Part shown: one piece after another, positions 24,816-32,661 of the stretch
Layout: every line of letters begins with the position of its first letter
How positions within the stretch are numbered: position 1 is the first letter of the stretch
NCBI GenBank assembly: GCA_023261505.1
Contig: JAHFOV010000009.1
Coordinates: 3,036 to 49,621 of the forward strand
Reading direction: 5' to 3'
DNA: 46,586 nt
Source of the DNA: Planctomycetota bacterium
GTDB taxonomy: Bacteria > Planctomycetota > Brocadiia > Brocadiales > Bathyanammoxibiaceae
The notes under the pieces: model-generated
What the model was told of the DNA's origin: nothing
Databases searched by the model: none
Seen by the model: only the letters and a program-made list of their open reading frames with translations
Translations under genes and position numbers: made by a program

Positions 24816-25394
24816 CTAGGGGGTTATTGTGTCACTACTCCGACTGGCACGTTCGATGAGTTTGTTTGATGATAAGGTTGGATCGAGGACCTTCCGGGAA
24901 CTGTCAATGCCAGCGACCGGCAGGGTCTTGTCATCAATTAGACCGAGCTGGACGAGAACGGAGGCCTGATCCCAGTAGATGTGCTCGTGGGCTATCTTGC
25001 CATTTTGAAACTGGATTACAACGACCAACGGCACTTCAACCCGCTTTCCAGTCGGAGGAATACCCGGCAACATCCACTCCATTTCAATCGTATGTGTGAA
25101 CTTAAAGATTAATTCATCAACCAGCCGGTCGTTGCCGATGGTTCGCGATATCAGCGTAGTCTCCGTGTCTGGGGGTATCTGAGGAATGAAGCGTTTGGAG
25201 TAAAACTCACGCACTTCATCCCGGTCCACACCACCAGTTAACACTGGGATATGGTTAACATAAGGGTCGTCAACCATAGTATTGAGGGTATCGTCGACGC
25301 TCTTCATTTCAAACTCTGAGCGCATGTGCTTTTCCCATAGGTCGGCCATAGCCTGCTGGGAGGCCGTGAGGTTTGCGCTTTCTTGTTTCTTCAT
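24816..25394 (-). CDS. SnoaL/NTF2-like protein
   Basis: 192 aa, no signal peptide. A SnoaL-like cone fold is indicated by MADLWEKHMRSEFEMKSVDDTLNTMVDDPYVNHIPVLTGG (opening helices with the Asp/His pocket), FKFTHTIEMEWMLPGIPPTGK (typical 'PGIPPTGK' turn of SnoaL polyketide-cyclase-like proteins) and GKIAHEHIYWDQASVLVQLGL, the conserved 'H-E-x-x-Y-W-D' end strand. Relatives are often annotated as ester cyclases or are fused to carboxymethylenebutenolidase. The substrate is unknown. ATG has a CGGAGGAGCAAATC Shine-Dalgarno. Monocistronic. Confidence 0.8.
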   Translation of the reverse strand: MKKQESANLTASQQAMADLWEKHMRSEFEMKSVDDTLNTMVDDPYVNHIPVLTGGVDRDEVREFYSKRFIPQIPPDTETTLISRTIGNDRLVDELIFKFTHTIEMEWMLPGIPPTGKRVEVPLVVVIQFQNGKIAHEHIYWDQASVLVQLGLIDDKTLPVAGIDSSRKVLDPTLSSNKLIERASRSSDTITP

Positions 25395-25499
25395 GATTTG
25401 CTCCTCCGTAAAAACTTCTCTATTTCCATTCTATTCCTTCGGTCGATAACTGCAAGGTATCCAGGTACGAACGGCAAGCATGTCAAAATTCTACAAGGC

Positions 25500-25527
25500 T
25501 TGACTTCATGGCAACACTGGATATACA
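25500..25527 (+). promoter_or_regulatory. Predicted promoter upstream of the 29-aa ORF
   Basis: TTGACT (25500-25505), a 16-nt spacer and TATACA (25522-25527, 4/6). It lies about 40 nt upstream of the small ORF at 25568. Confidence 0.45.
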
Positions 25528-25567
25528 CTAAAAGTAGCTAGATGTAATATTTTTTGAGGTACTTAAA

Positions 25568-25657
25568 ATGGAAAAAATCTTGGCGATACTGGAGAAATTT
25601 ATAGAAATACTTGCACTTATCTTCACTGGCCGCTGGCGTCCTGTACCTCCAGCGTAA
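25568..25657 (+). CDS. Possible 29-aa hydrophobic small protein
   Basis: Too short for the ORF track. The peptide opens MEKILAILEKFIEILALIF and ends TGRWRPVPPA: an amphipathic or membrane-seeking helix of about 19 residues, then a basic/Pro tail. A GAGGT Shine-Dalgarno lies 8-12 nt before the ATG and a -35/-10 pair lies upstream. The shape recalls small membrane peptides and type I toxin peptides, but there is no antisense RNA evidence. It could be a chance ORF; the combination of RBS, promoter and a hydrophobic helix raises it above noise. Confidence 0.4.
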   Translation: MEKILAILEKFIEILALIFTGRWRPVPPA

Positions 25658-25812
25658 ACTGTATTACTAAAAAGTAACTGTGAAAGATAAGAAAAGGGGA
25701 AATTATCTAAAAGGAATAAGCGAGTTTTATCCCCATTTCTGCCACGTTATTTAGGATTAGTTATTCTCCTATCCCATGTTTTGTAACTAATAATTATAAG
25801 CTATAAGACATT

Positions 25813-26346
25813 ATGATACTCAGATTACTTATATTTTTACTTATATCTCTTGTCGGTTGTGCTACACCTCCCAGGGCAGTAACACTCTCAGAGGTTGCTA
25901 AAAATCCGCTATTGTATAAAAATACGCCTATTCAGTTCGCAGGGCTAATTAAGGAGAATCATTATAGTGAAAATTTTTTGGGCCGATGGGAGGTGTTAGT
26001 GACCGACGGTCAGACCGAGCTTTACTGCTTCAAAAAGGGCTACAACCTTGGCCTTCTGAGGCGCGGGGCCAAACTGGCTGATGAGGCAAAAGAGGAGGAG
26101 GGAACAGTATCGGTCACAGGGAGGTTAGTGACACTCCACACCATTAAAGAAACGCCTACCCTGGAGATCCAAAGGTTGAGCTACAAAGGCAAGAGTGTCA
26201 ATGTTGAAACAGCAGATTATCCTGACTACTATTATGGCCGATACCCTTATTATCCTGGTTACTATTATTATCCCTTTTACCCCGGTTTCTCCCGTCCTTT
26301 TCCTCACCATCATCATGGACATCACGGGGGTCGTAGGTGCCGTTAA
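25813..26346 (+). CDS. Lipoprotein with OB-like domain and Tyr/His-rich tail
   Basis: 177 aa. The lipobox LVGC (C16) after ILRLLIFLLIS marks a lipoprotein. Residues 25-128 (TLSEVAKNPLLYKNTPIQFAGLI, GRWEVLVTDGQTELYCFKKG, GTVSVTGRLVTLHTIKETPTLEI) look like a periplasmic OB-fold/NlpE-type domain. The end is unusual: YYYGRYPYYPGYYYYPFYPG followed by PHHHHGHHGGRRCR. It is rich in Tyr, Pro and His and might bind metal or cell-wall material. It is preceded by an A/T-rich leader with no strong Shine-Dalgarno. Confidence 0.75.
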   Translation: MILRLLIFLLISLVGCATPPRAVTLSEVAKNPLLYKNTPIQFAGLIKENHYSENFLGRWEVLVTDGQTELYCFKKGYNLGLLRRGAKLADEAKEEEGTVSVTGRLVTLHTIKETPTLEIQRLSYKGKSVNVETADYPDYYYGRYPYYPGYYYYPFYPGFSRPFPHHHHGHHGGRRCR

Positions 26347-26508
26347 AAAGTAGAAAACGCCATCATCTTCTGATTTCGCAGGGTTCTTGTCTCTTCGCAA
26401 AGGTTCAAATTATGCAAAGCCTCTCGGTTACTGCTTTTTAAAATTCCAACTAGCCAAAGGAAAACAATCTTGTTCCAATAACGGCTGTTATTTTATCATT
26501 ATCATATC

Positions 26509-27114
26509 ATGTGTAGACATCTGCCTATGTTCTTGTTTTTTGCATTGCTTGTGCCTTTACCTCTATGCCTAGGCCAGGATATAGAATCCCGGGGTAAATC
26601 GCTGATTAGCAGATACCTTGAGAGCGCCGAGGCGCAGGATAGGGAGGAAATTCTCAAGGCTCTAGAAGTATTAGGTGCTGACCTTACCAAGATTAAAGAA
26701 TGGGTGAGGGTGGGGGCAAACTACACGCCCCAGCCGTCGGGTTTACAGAGGAAATTGTTACTTATTGGAGAAAGAAGCTTTGAGTACTTTGTCTAGATCC
26801 CCCCTTCCTATACGCCTGATAAGTCGTGGCCTGTCGTACTGGCACTGCATGGAGTTGGAGGCAGCGGCTACGGAACAGTCATGGCATGGTTAAGGTTATC
26901 TGCACATACTAACTAATTTATCTTTATAGCACCTACATACAGCCCTGCAATATGGTGGGAGGAGGAGGCAGAAAGAGTCGTCCTTTCAACCTTTGATAAG
27001 GCTAAACAGGACTACAATGTAGACACAAATAGGGTCTATCTCACGGGGTTTTCGAGTGTGCCCACGGCGTGTGGTATATGGCCATTCGTTATCCCTGGCT
27101 GAATAAGTTGAATT
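26509..27114 (+). pseudogene. Decayed exported alpha/beta-hydrolase (PHB-depolymerase/feruloyl-esterase-like)
   Basis: The first 95 codons (ORF track 26509-26796) encode a signal peptide (FLFFALLVPLPLCLGQ) and a helical region, ending at TAG after SFEYFV. The frame continues with IPPSYTPDKSWPVVLALHG and GVGGSGYGTVMAWLRL, a second stop TAA, then IAPTYSPAIWWEEEAERVVL, DYNVDTNRVYLTGFSS. A frame change then gives AHGVWYMAIRYPWLNK. The order (oxyanion HGVGGSG, DTNRVYLTGFSSGGHG-type nucleophile elbow) is that of the Esterase_PHB/phospholipase family. Two stops plus a frameshift and loss of the catalytic Asp/His region show it is a pseudogene. It ends near the GGCAGAC repeat at 27145. Other genes here use TAG and TAA as normal stops, so recoding is not a good explanation. 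Confidence 0.85.
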
Positions 27115-27144
27115 ATGCCAAAGCACTTCATGGAATAATAATTA

Positions 27145-27283
27145 TCGTAGAGGCAGACCTGCGTGTCTGCCCATTATTTGTCAATTCAAATAATCCAATG
27201 AGTGAACAGTGAATAGCTAAGGGGCAACCACGTTGGTTTGCAAAAAAATGGGCGAACACACAGGTTCGCCCCTACCAAAAATT
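27145..27283. repeat. Two to three palindromic repeats downstream of the esterase pseudogene
   Basis: GGCAGAC-CTGCGT-GTCTGCC (27151-27172), GCAACC/GGTTTGC (about 27223-27241) and GGGCGAA-CACACAGG-TTCGCCC with CTAC (27250-27275). They occupy most of the gap before the bat-operon promoter. No gene was seen in 27115-27408. Confidence 0.75.
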
Positions 27284-27359
27284 GTACAATGGTTTACAAC
27301 AATGACCACGAATGAATATATTTGCGGCACTAGACAAGAGGTCTTATGAACAAAAGCTA

Positions 27360-27388
27360 TTGAACTAATTATTTATTGAACTTATAAT
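27360..27388 (+). promoter_or_regulatory. Predicted sigma-70 promoter of the moxR/bat operon
   Basis: TTGAAC (27360-27365), a 17-nt spacer and TATAAT (27383-27388) lie 21 nt upstream of the moxR start. The -10 is perfect. Confidence 0.7.
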
Positions 27389-27408
27389 AAAAAGAAATAA
27401 TAATTTAG

Positions 27409-28413
27409 TTGGAAAAACTGCACTATCTTTATTTATCACCCTTGGCAAAAACAAAAGTAAAGGATAATATTCAAACCCTCAAGACCGAGGTTGAAAAGGT
27501 CATCGTAGGGCAGCAGGAGCTTATAGAAGGGATACTGGTGGGGCTACTCTCCGATGGGCACATCCTCTTGGAGGGCTACCCTGGCCTGGGCAAGACAATG
27601 ACTGTTAGAACCCTGGCCAGGGTCATAGATGCTGAATTTCACCGCATCCAGTTCACGCCAGACCTGGTCCCAGGCGATATCCTCGGCTTCGAGATGCTGG
27701 AGCCGGGTTCTATGAAGACTTCCGTGCACAAAGGGCCTATCTTCACTAACCTCCTCCTGGCCGACGAGATAAACCGTGCACCTGCCAAGGTACAGAGTGC
27801 CTTACTTGAGGCCATGCAGGAGCGGCAGGTGACCATCGGAAGGACAACCTACCCCCTTGAGAAACTCTTCCTGGTACTGGCCACTCAGAACCCTATTGAA
27901 GTAACCGGGACCTACCTACTCCCAGAGGCCGAGGTGGATAGGTTCATGCTCAAGTTAAAGATTACTTACCCCTCTTATACTGAGGAAAGGAGTATTACAC
28001 AAAGACAGGTATTAGACGAGGAGCCGGTGCTAAAGAAGGTCTTCACACCGAAGGAAATCCTGGCCCTGAGGCACAGCATTGTAGAGAGCTATCCTCTCAA
28101 TGAAGAGTCCCCCATATTGCGGTATTCTACACGCATAGTACGGGCTACCAGGCCTGAATCAGCCGATAACGGTTACATAAGAGGGCTGGTGGCCTTCGGC
28201 GCCTCTACCAGGGCCAGCATCGCCCTGGCCAAGGCCGCTAGGACTTATGCCTTCCTCCAGGGGGAGGATATAGTGATGCCTGAACACGTAAAAAGGATGG
28301 CCTATCCAGTCCTGCGTCACAGGATAATCCTCACCCATGAGGCTGAGGCTAGAGGGGTAGAGCCAGATGAGGTTATTAGCAACGTACTTGATACGGTACC
28401 TATATTAGATTGA
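27409..28413 (+). CDS. MoxR-family AAA+ ATPase
   Basis: 334 aa. MoxR ATPases act as chaperones that mature or load VWA-domain partners. Walker A is GYPGLGKT and Walker B is LLADEINRAPAKVQSALLEAM; sensor 1 is LATQNPIEVTGTYLLPEAEVDRF and sensor 2 lies near ALAKAARTYA. The domain starts at VEKVIVGQQELI. The start is TTG 27409; a second in-frame TTG at 27442 would remove 11 residues, and neither has a Shine-Dalgarno. It is first gene of a six-gene moxR-DUF58-batD-batA-TPR-batB unit, the standard Bat (aerotolerance-type) arrangement. A heptad palindrome fills the gap to the next gene. Confidence 0.96.
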   Translation: MEKLHYLYLSPLAKTKVKDNIQTLKTEVEKVIVGQQELIEGILVGLLSDGHILLEGYPGLGKTMTVRTLARVIDAEFHRIQFTPDLVPGDILGFEMLEPGSMKTSVHKGPIFTNLLLADEINRAPAKVQSALLEAMQERQVTIGRTTYPLEKLFLVLATQNPIEVTGTYLLPEAEVDRFMLKLKITYPSYTEERSITQRQVLDEEPVLKKVFTPKEILALRHSIVESYPLNEESPILRYSTRIVRATRPESADNGYIRGLVAFGASTRASIALAKAARTYAFLQGEDIVMPEHVKRMAYPVLRHRIILTHEAEARGVEPDEVISNVLDTVPILD

Positions 28414-28415
28414 AA

Positions 28416-28508
28416 GTAGACCGTAGACAGAAAACAGTAGACAGGGAAAAGAATTGTTCCTTTTATTATTTACTGTCTACTGTCTACTACCTACTGTCTA
28501 CTGCCTGC
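28416..28508. repeat. Heptad-arm palindrome C (moxR-DUF58 junction)
   Basis: Left arm GTAGACC GTAGACA GAAAACA GTAGACA; right arm repeats CTGTCTA CTGTCTA, then CTACCTA CTGTCTA CTGCCTG. It takes up the entire 100-nt gap, reaching to within 5 nt of the DUF58 ATG and leaving that gene with no separate ribosome binding site. Confidence 0.9.
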
Positions 28509-28513
28509 TATAA

Positions 28514-29371
28514 ATGGCGGATAGCCGAAAAAAGATAAGATTATACCTAAGGAGGCTTGTAAGCAACCTCTTTGAGGGTGTGTTTCCTAGCTCAGTTAGG
28601 GCCAACCGCGGGCTGGAACTGGAAGAGATAAGGGAATATCAGCCAGGTGACGACCTCCGTTCTATTGACTGGAAGACCTCTTTAAGGGTCGGTCAGCTTC
28701 ACGTCAGGGTCAGACTGCCTGACCGAAGGACACCGGTAATCTTCCTAATCGATAAGAGCGGTTCTAAGAAATTTGGCTCTAGTGCCGTAAAAGAGGACGT
28801 ACTCTTTGAAGTCCTGGACCTCCTGGCACTGGCTGTGGGAGAGACAGGAAACCCTATGGGTTTCATAACTTTTACTGACAGAGTAGAGCGATACATCCCG
28901 CCGGCCCTAGGTCAGCGCCTATCTTTTAAGGTAATAGAGCAACTAAAGACAGAACCTCCTACGAGCCCCCTCACCGACCTGGATAGTGCCTTTTCTTATC
29001 TCAGCGGGCTGAATCTTCCTCCTTCCCTTGTATTTATCTTATCGGACTTCCTGGCAGCAGAGAATTACGAGCCATCTATTACAGTCCTCTCTAAGAGGCA
29101 TGAGTTAATTCCTATCCTAATAAGAGATGAGAGGGAGACCACCGTACCCCCTTTCAGAGGTTTTCTCACAGTAAGAGATTTAGAGAGCAAGGAACTAGCC
29201 TTTTTGGACCTGACCTCCCCTCTGCAAAGAGACCTCTTTCCTGTAGAAGTCTTTCTCAAGCTTGGGCTGGACTATTTAACTATAGGCGCCCAAGAGGGGG
29301 TGGAGTTATGGACAGAAAAACTTTCTAACTTTTTTGAGCAGAGGGCAATGCGCAGGAGGGCAAGGAGATGA
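28514..29371 (+). CDS. DUF58 protein of the Bat operon
   Basis: 285 aa. The DUF58 hallmark LELEEIREYQPGDDLRSIDWKTSLR is at about 35-60, followed by a degenerate VWA-like fold (PVIFLIDKSGSKKFGS with a partial MIDAS, FILSDFLAAENY). These proteins are predicted MoxR partners. The first ATG follows palindrome C by a few bases. The last codon overlaps the batD ATG (ATGA). The C-terminus is basic (AMRRRARR). Confidence 0.93.
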   Translation: MADSRKKIRLYLRRLVSNLFEGVFPSSVRANRGLELEEIREYQPGDDLRSIDWKTSLRVGQLHVRVRLPDRRTPVIFLIDKSGSKKFGSSAVKEDVLFEVLDLLALAVGETGNPMGFITFTDRVERYIPPALGQRLSFKVIEQLKTEPPTSPLTDLDSAFSYLSGLNLPPSLVFILSDFLAAENYEPSITVLSKRHELIPILIRDERETTVPPFRGFLTVRDLESKELAFLDLTSPLQRDLFPVEVFLKLGLDYLTIGAQEGVELWTEKLSNFFEQRAMRRRARR

Positions 29372-30786
29372 GGCAGCAAATAGTAGGCAGTAGGCAGTAT
29401 GCAGTAAGCACCAAAATCTACCACTTACTGCTCACTATTTTCCTGCCTACTGCCTACTTCTTACTCCTTACTGCTTACTCTACAGAGGGTTTCGGGCAAT
29501 ACGGCCAGGTACAGGGTTCGCTCCCAGCACCTGGCATGGAGAAACCCGTTACGGAGGTCCCCACCACTGAGAGGCCAGTAGAGATATGGGTCTTCCCCAG
29601 CACCCAAAGGTTAGTGACAGGCAAGGACTTGCTCCTCACCGTACAGGTCATATGGCGCCTGGGTATAAATGTGGTTATAGAAGAACTGGAAAAGGTGGAT
29701 ATGTCCCCATTTAAGATGGAGAAGGTTACTATTGGGGAGAGGCAGATATTTGAGAACGAGAGGGATTTCCGTATCGTTCAGTACATCCTATCCCTCCCTG
29801 AGCGTGCTAAAGAAGGGGAGTACATAATACCCTCATTCGCTATCTCCTATAGTGATGAGGTAGAAAAGAGGACAGGTAGGGCAAGCTCCTCACCTGTAGT
29901 GGTTAGAAAGGTTCCCATACTAGCTCAGGCCCATGTGGATAGGGATGTCATAGAAACGGGGGATATAATCCGCTACAGCCTGACCATCCTTCACGAGAAG
30001 GATACAGAGGTACTCCTGAAAAACATCGAAAGGCCCAACTTTGAACCCTTTACCCTACTAAGCATAAACCATCGGAAAGTCCAGACTCCGCATCTCCAGA
30101 AGACTATCATAGATTACGCCCTCTCCATATATGAGCTGGGAGGGGAAAAGAAATATGAAATACCGGAGCTTTCCATTTACTATTATAAAACAGGCCAAAC
30201 CAAGAAGGGAGTAATAGAGACCAAGGAGATACGCACACCTGCGATACCAATAATAATCAACAAGCTCTTGAAGACAGTGGATGTCCCCCTTGAGGGCGTA
30301 AAGGGTCCCGTCACCTACAGAAGGGCAGCACTTTTCGCCCATAGTTACGTCCCTATATCCTTTGGAATTACCCTGCTTCTCCTCCTATTTGGCCAGGCGG
30401 GATTCAGGAGAATTAGAGAAAGCCTCTTCCCTCCTCAGGAAACGCCTGTAGAAACCCCAGAGCTGGCCCGAGCCCAGTTAAAGTCCCTTCTTTCTGCAAT
30501 ACAGTCTAGTGATAACCTGGAAGATATGAGACAGGACTTAGAGGGACTGGATAAGGCCCTCAGGTACTATCTGGGTTCTCTTGCCGGGCTTTCCAGGGAA
30601 CGCTCCCTTTCCCTCTCTTCTGCCCAACTCCTTGAAATTCTACCTCCCGAACTGTCCTCGGGTGCCAAGGGGGTTCTTGGTAATCTGGACAGGATGATTT
30701 TTGGAGGCCGAGTTGAAAAGAAAAAGATAGAAGAAGTTTTTATTTGTATAGAAGAACTCTTAAAAAATTCAAAGCCAACCAAATGA
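29368..30786 (+). CDS. batD: BatD-like membrane protein with repeat-encoded signal peptide
   Basis: 472 aa. The N-terminus (MRQQIVGSRQYAV...) has a hydrophobic stretch LLLTIFLPTAYFLLLTAYS that ends near residue 40. It is encoded by heptad palindrome D. The middle holds two Ig-like beta domains (residues about 60-310: VTGKDLLLTVQVIWRL, VDRDVIETGDIIRYSLTILHE). A membrane helix lies at about 330-350 (SFGITLLLLLFGQAGF), then a cytoplasmic helical domain. This layout fits BatD. The ATG overlaps the DUF58 stop (ATGA). No later Met would keep a signal peptide, so the repeat-derived leader is probably used. Confidence 0.85.
   Translation: MRQQIVGSRQYAVSTKIYHLLLTIFLPTAYFLLLTAYSTEGFGQYGQVQGSLPAPGMEKPVTEVPTTERPVEIWVFPSTQRLVTGKDLLLTVQVIWRLGINVVIEELEKVDMSPFKMEKVTIGERQIFENERDFRIVQYILSLPERAKEGEYIIPSFAISYSDEVEKRTGRASSSPVVVRKVPILAQAHVDRDVIETGDIIRYSLTILHEKDTEVLLKNIERPNFEPFTLLSINHRKVQTPHLQKTIIDYALSIYELGGEKKYEIPELSIYYYKTGQTKKGVIETKEIRTPAIPIIINKLLKTVDVPLEGVKGPVTYRRAALFAHSYVPISFGITLLLLLFGQAGFRRIRESLFPPQETPVETPELARAQLKSLLSAIQSSDNLEDMRQDLEGLDKALRYYLGSLAGLSRERSLSLSSAQLLEILPPELSSGAKGVLGNLDRMIFGGRVEKKKIEEVFICIEELLKNSKPTK
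29383..29480. repeat. Heptad-arm palindrome D (inside the batD coding start)
   Basis: Left arm AGTAGGC AGTAGGC AGTATGC AGTAAGC; right arm CTGCCTACTGCCTACTTCTT AC-type units. It lies wholly inside codons 6-38 of batD, stays in frame, and the pyrimidine-rich arm encodes the Leu/Thr/Tyr-rich hydrophobic core. Confidence 0.88.
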
Positions 30787-30787
30787 A

Positions 30788-30886
30788 ATCCAAAGCCCAA
30801 ATGCCAACTCAATATCAAAGTCCTAATAGCAAAAAAGGGATTTTCTTTGGACTTTTGATTTTGACATTTGGATTTTTCAGAGAAGA
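30788..30886. repeat. Heptad-arm palindrome H (batD-batA junction)
   Basis: Different unit sequence, same architecture: AAATCCA AAGCCCA AATGCCA on the left, and TTTGGACTTTTGATTTTGAC plus ATTTGGATTTTTC on the right. It fills the gap between batD and batA. Confidence 0.8.
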
Positions 30887-30894
30887 GTATTGAA

Positions 30895-31989
30895 ATGACA
30901 CTTGGCGACCCCTGGTTATTATTGCTTATACCTCTTTTTTATCTACTACTAAAGGTCTTCAGTGGCAGGACTTACCTGGGTTATTCTAGAATAAGCGCCC
31001 TACCCCAGTTAACGCCCTTTAAAGCCCTGCTTGTATGGCTTCCTGGGTTCTTCTTGTTTGTGGCTGTCACCTTTACCGTACTGGGTTTGTGTCATCCCCA
31101 GTCTGACCTTCAGGAGACGACGCTTCACACTCAGGGGCTCGAGATGATACTAGCCATAGATACCTCCTTCAGTATGACAGGACACGCCCTCGAGGTAGTC
31201 AAGGGCGCTGTAAAGGACTTCATCAAGAGGCGACCCAACGACCTTACAGGCATAACCATATTCGGTACGGATGCCGCCCTGGTAGTGCTGCCAACCAGGG
31301 AGTATACCCTTCTGGAAAATTCCATTGATAGGATACAGGCCTCACAGGTGGGTTTTCAGACGGCCATCGGCGAGGGTCTTTTTACCTCCATCATGGCCCT
31401 GGTGGAAGGAGATATGGGCAAAGAGTTTTATATTAATACGGTTAGAGACAGCATAAATGCGCCACACTTAAAAGACTACGCCCTTAAACTTGCAAAGAAG
31501 GTGGGCCTTAAGAAGAACCGTGTAATAGTGCTTTTTACCGATGGCATATACAACGTGGGTATTGACCCAACTAGACCCCTGAGGCTGGCCAGCCGCCTGG
31601 GTATCAGGGTGTATGTATTGGCCGTAGAGCCCTCGGCCGAGACCGGCGTGGAACCAGAACAGGCCGCCAGGAGGATAGCTGAACTCCAGAGCGGGGTGGC
31701 CGCCACAGAAGGAAAATATTTGAAGGCTGAAGGAGTAGAAGCTTTAAAACAATCCGCCTCAGGCGGAGCAGAGTTGGATGCGAGGGCTATCTGGGCGAGC
31801 CTTTCTGCTGATGACATGTCTAGCGAGGTTGAGAGGCTATATAAGGAGGTAGATTCAATAGAGAGGGACAGGCTCTTCCTGGAAAAGACTACCAGAAGGG
31901 AAGACCTCTACTTTTATCCCGCCCTCCTGGGATTAATCTCTCTTTTAGGTATGGTGGTAGTAGAGAATATTTGGGTCAGGATACCTTAG
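30895..31989 (+). CDS. batA: BatA-like VWA-domain membrane protein
   Basis: 364 aa from ATG 30895. The ORF track starts 27 nt upstream, inside palindrome H. Two N-terminal membrane helices (residues 5-20 and about 45-70) precede a VWA domain with an intact MIDAS: DTSFSM, GFQTAIGEG (Thr) and LFTDGIYNVG. A VWA insertion with basic/acidic helices follows, and a C-terminal membrane helix (LYFYPALLGLISLLGMVVV). In Bat systems it works with BatB, BatD and MoxR in the envelope. Gap to the TPR gene is 10 nt. Confidence 0.92.
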   Translation: MTLGDPWLLLLIPLFYLLLKVFSGRTYLGYSRISALPQLTPFKALLVWLPGFFLFVAVTFTVLGLCHPQSDLQETTLHTQGLEMILAIDTSFSMTGHALEVVKGAVKDFIKRRPNDLTGITIFGTDAALVVLPTREYTLLENSIDRIQASQVGFQTAIGEGLFTSIMALVEGDMGKEFYINTVRDSINAPHLKDYALKLAKKVGLKKNRVIVLFTDGIYNVGIDPTRPLRLASRLGIRVYVLAVEPSAETGVEPEQAARRIAELQSGVAATEGKYLKAEGVEALKQSASGGAELDARAIWASLSADDMSSEVERLYKEVDSIERDRLFLEKTTRREDLYFYPALLGLISLLGMVVVENIWVRIP

Positions 31990-31999
31990 AGGAATATTT

Positions 32000-32572
32000 A
32001 TGGACATTACGAAAATTGTAAAAGGGATATTAGGGCTGCTGGCGATTGGCCTCGTAATATATGGATTTGGTTTCTATAGTCGCTACCTCCTAACAAAGGA
32101 GGCGGAAGAGGATATACAGATGGGGCGGTATAATTTAGCCTTTAAGAAGCTTGAGAAGGTAAGGAACTCAGTATTACCAAGGTCGGCCAGGGAGGTGGCC
32201 TTGCACGAGTATAATCTTGGCGTGGTTAATGTCTTCTTAGGAGAGAACAAGGTGGCACAGGAGAATTTCAAAAAGGCCTCCCAGACTGGTGATTTGCTGT
32301 TAACGGCCAGGGCGCTGTACAATGAGGCAAATATTCTTGCCCAGGAACTAGACTTTGCCAACGCCGCCCAGGGTTATGCAAGAGCCTTAGAAATAGACCC
32401 TAGCGACTTCCAGGCTAAAAAGAATCTGGAGAGGATGCGGCTGGGACAGCAGCAATTCTCAACCCTCTTCAGCCCTGAAAAAGAGGAGCGAGAGGAGAGG
32501 GTGCAGGCCCTTAAACTCATGCCATGGGGCAACAGATATAAGTACAGTGGTGAGCAAAAACTAAGGTGGTAA
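32000..32572 (+). CDS. Membrane-anchored TPR protein (BatC/BatE-like)
   Basis: 190 aa. A membrane helix at residues 8-27 (KGILGLLAIGLVIYGFGFY), then four to five TPR-type helices (AEEDIQMGRYNLAFKKLEKV, ALHEYNLGVVNVFLGENKVAQENFKKA, ALYNEANILAQELDFANAAQGYARALEIDP). The position between the two VWA genes matches the TPR component of Bat operons, a scaffold for the VWA partners. The charged tail is not family-specific. The gap to batB is filled by palindrome E. Confidence 0.85.
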   Translation: MDITKIVKGILGLLAIGLVIYGFGFYSRYLLTKEAEEDIQMGRYNLAFKKLEKVRNSVLPRSAREVALHEYNLGVVNVFLGENKVAQENFKKASQTGDLLLTARALYNEANILAQELDFANAAQGYARALEIDPSDFQAKKNLERMRLGQQQFSTLFSPEKEEREERVQALKLMPWGNRYKYSGEQKLRW

Positions 32573-32578
32573 TGGGGA

Positions 32579-32643
32579 GTAGGTAGTAGGCAGTACGAAG
32601 TAAGTAGCAAAATATTTAGTGCTTACTGCCTACTGCTTACTAT
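32579..32643. repeat. Heptad-arm palindrome E (TPR-batB junction)
   Basis: GTAGGTA GTAGGCA GTACGAA GTAAGTA on the left; GTGCTTACTGCCTACTGCTT ACT on the right. It ends about 18 nt before the batB GTG. Confidence 0.9.
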
Positions 32644-32661
32644 TATAAAACGAGGTGTTAG

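Noticed and set aside
26509-26796. Stand-alone 95-aa exported protein
   Set aside because: The sequence after its stop continues as alpha/beta-hydrolase in the same frame, so it is the first part of a pseudogene.
26780-26920. Stop-codon reassignment (TAG and TAA read through in the esterase)
   Set aside because: Both codons end normal genes throughout the window, and a frameshift is also present, so decay is simpler.
28416-28508. CRISPR array in the GTAGACA-repeat stretches
   Set aside because: Units are 7 nt, degenerate and without spacers, and the two arms are inverted.
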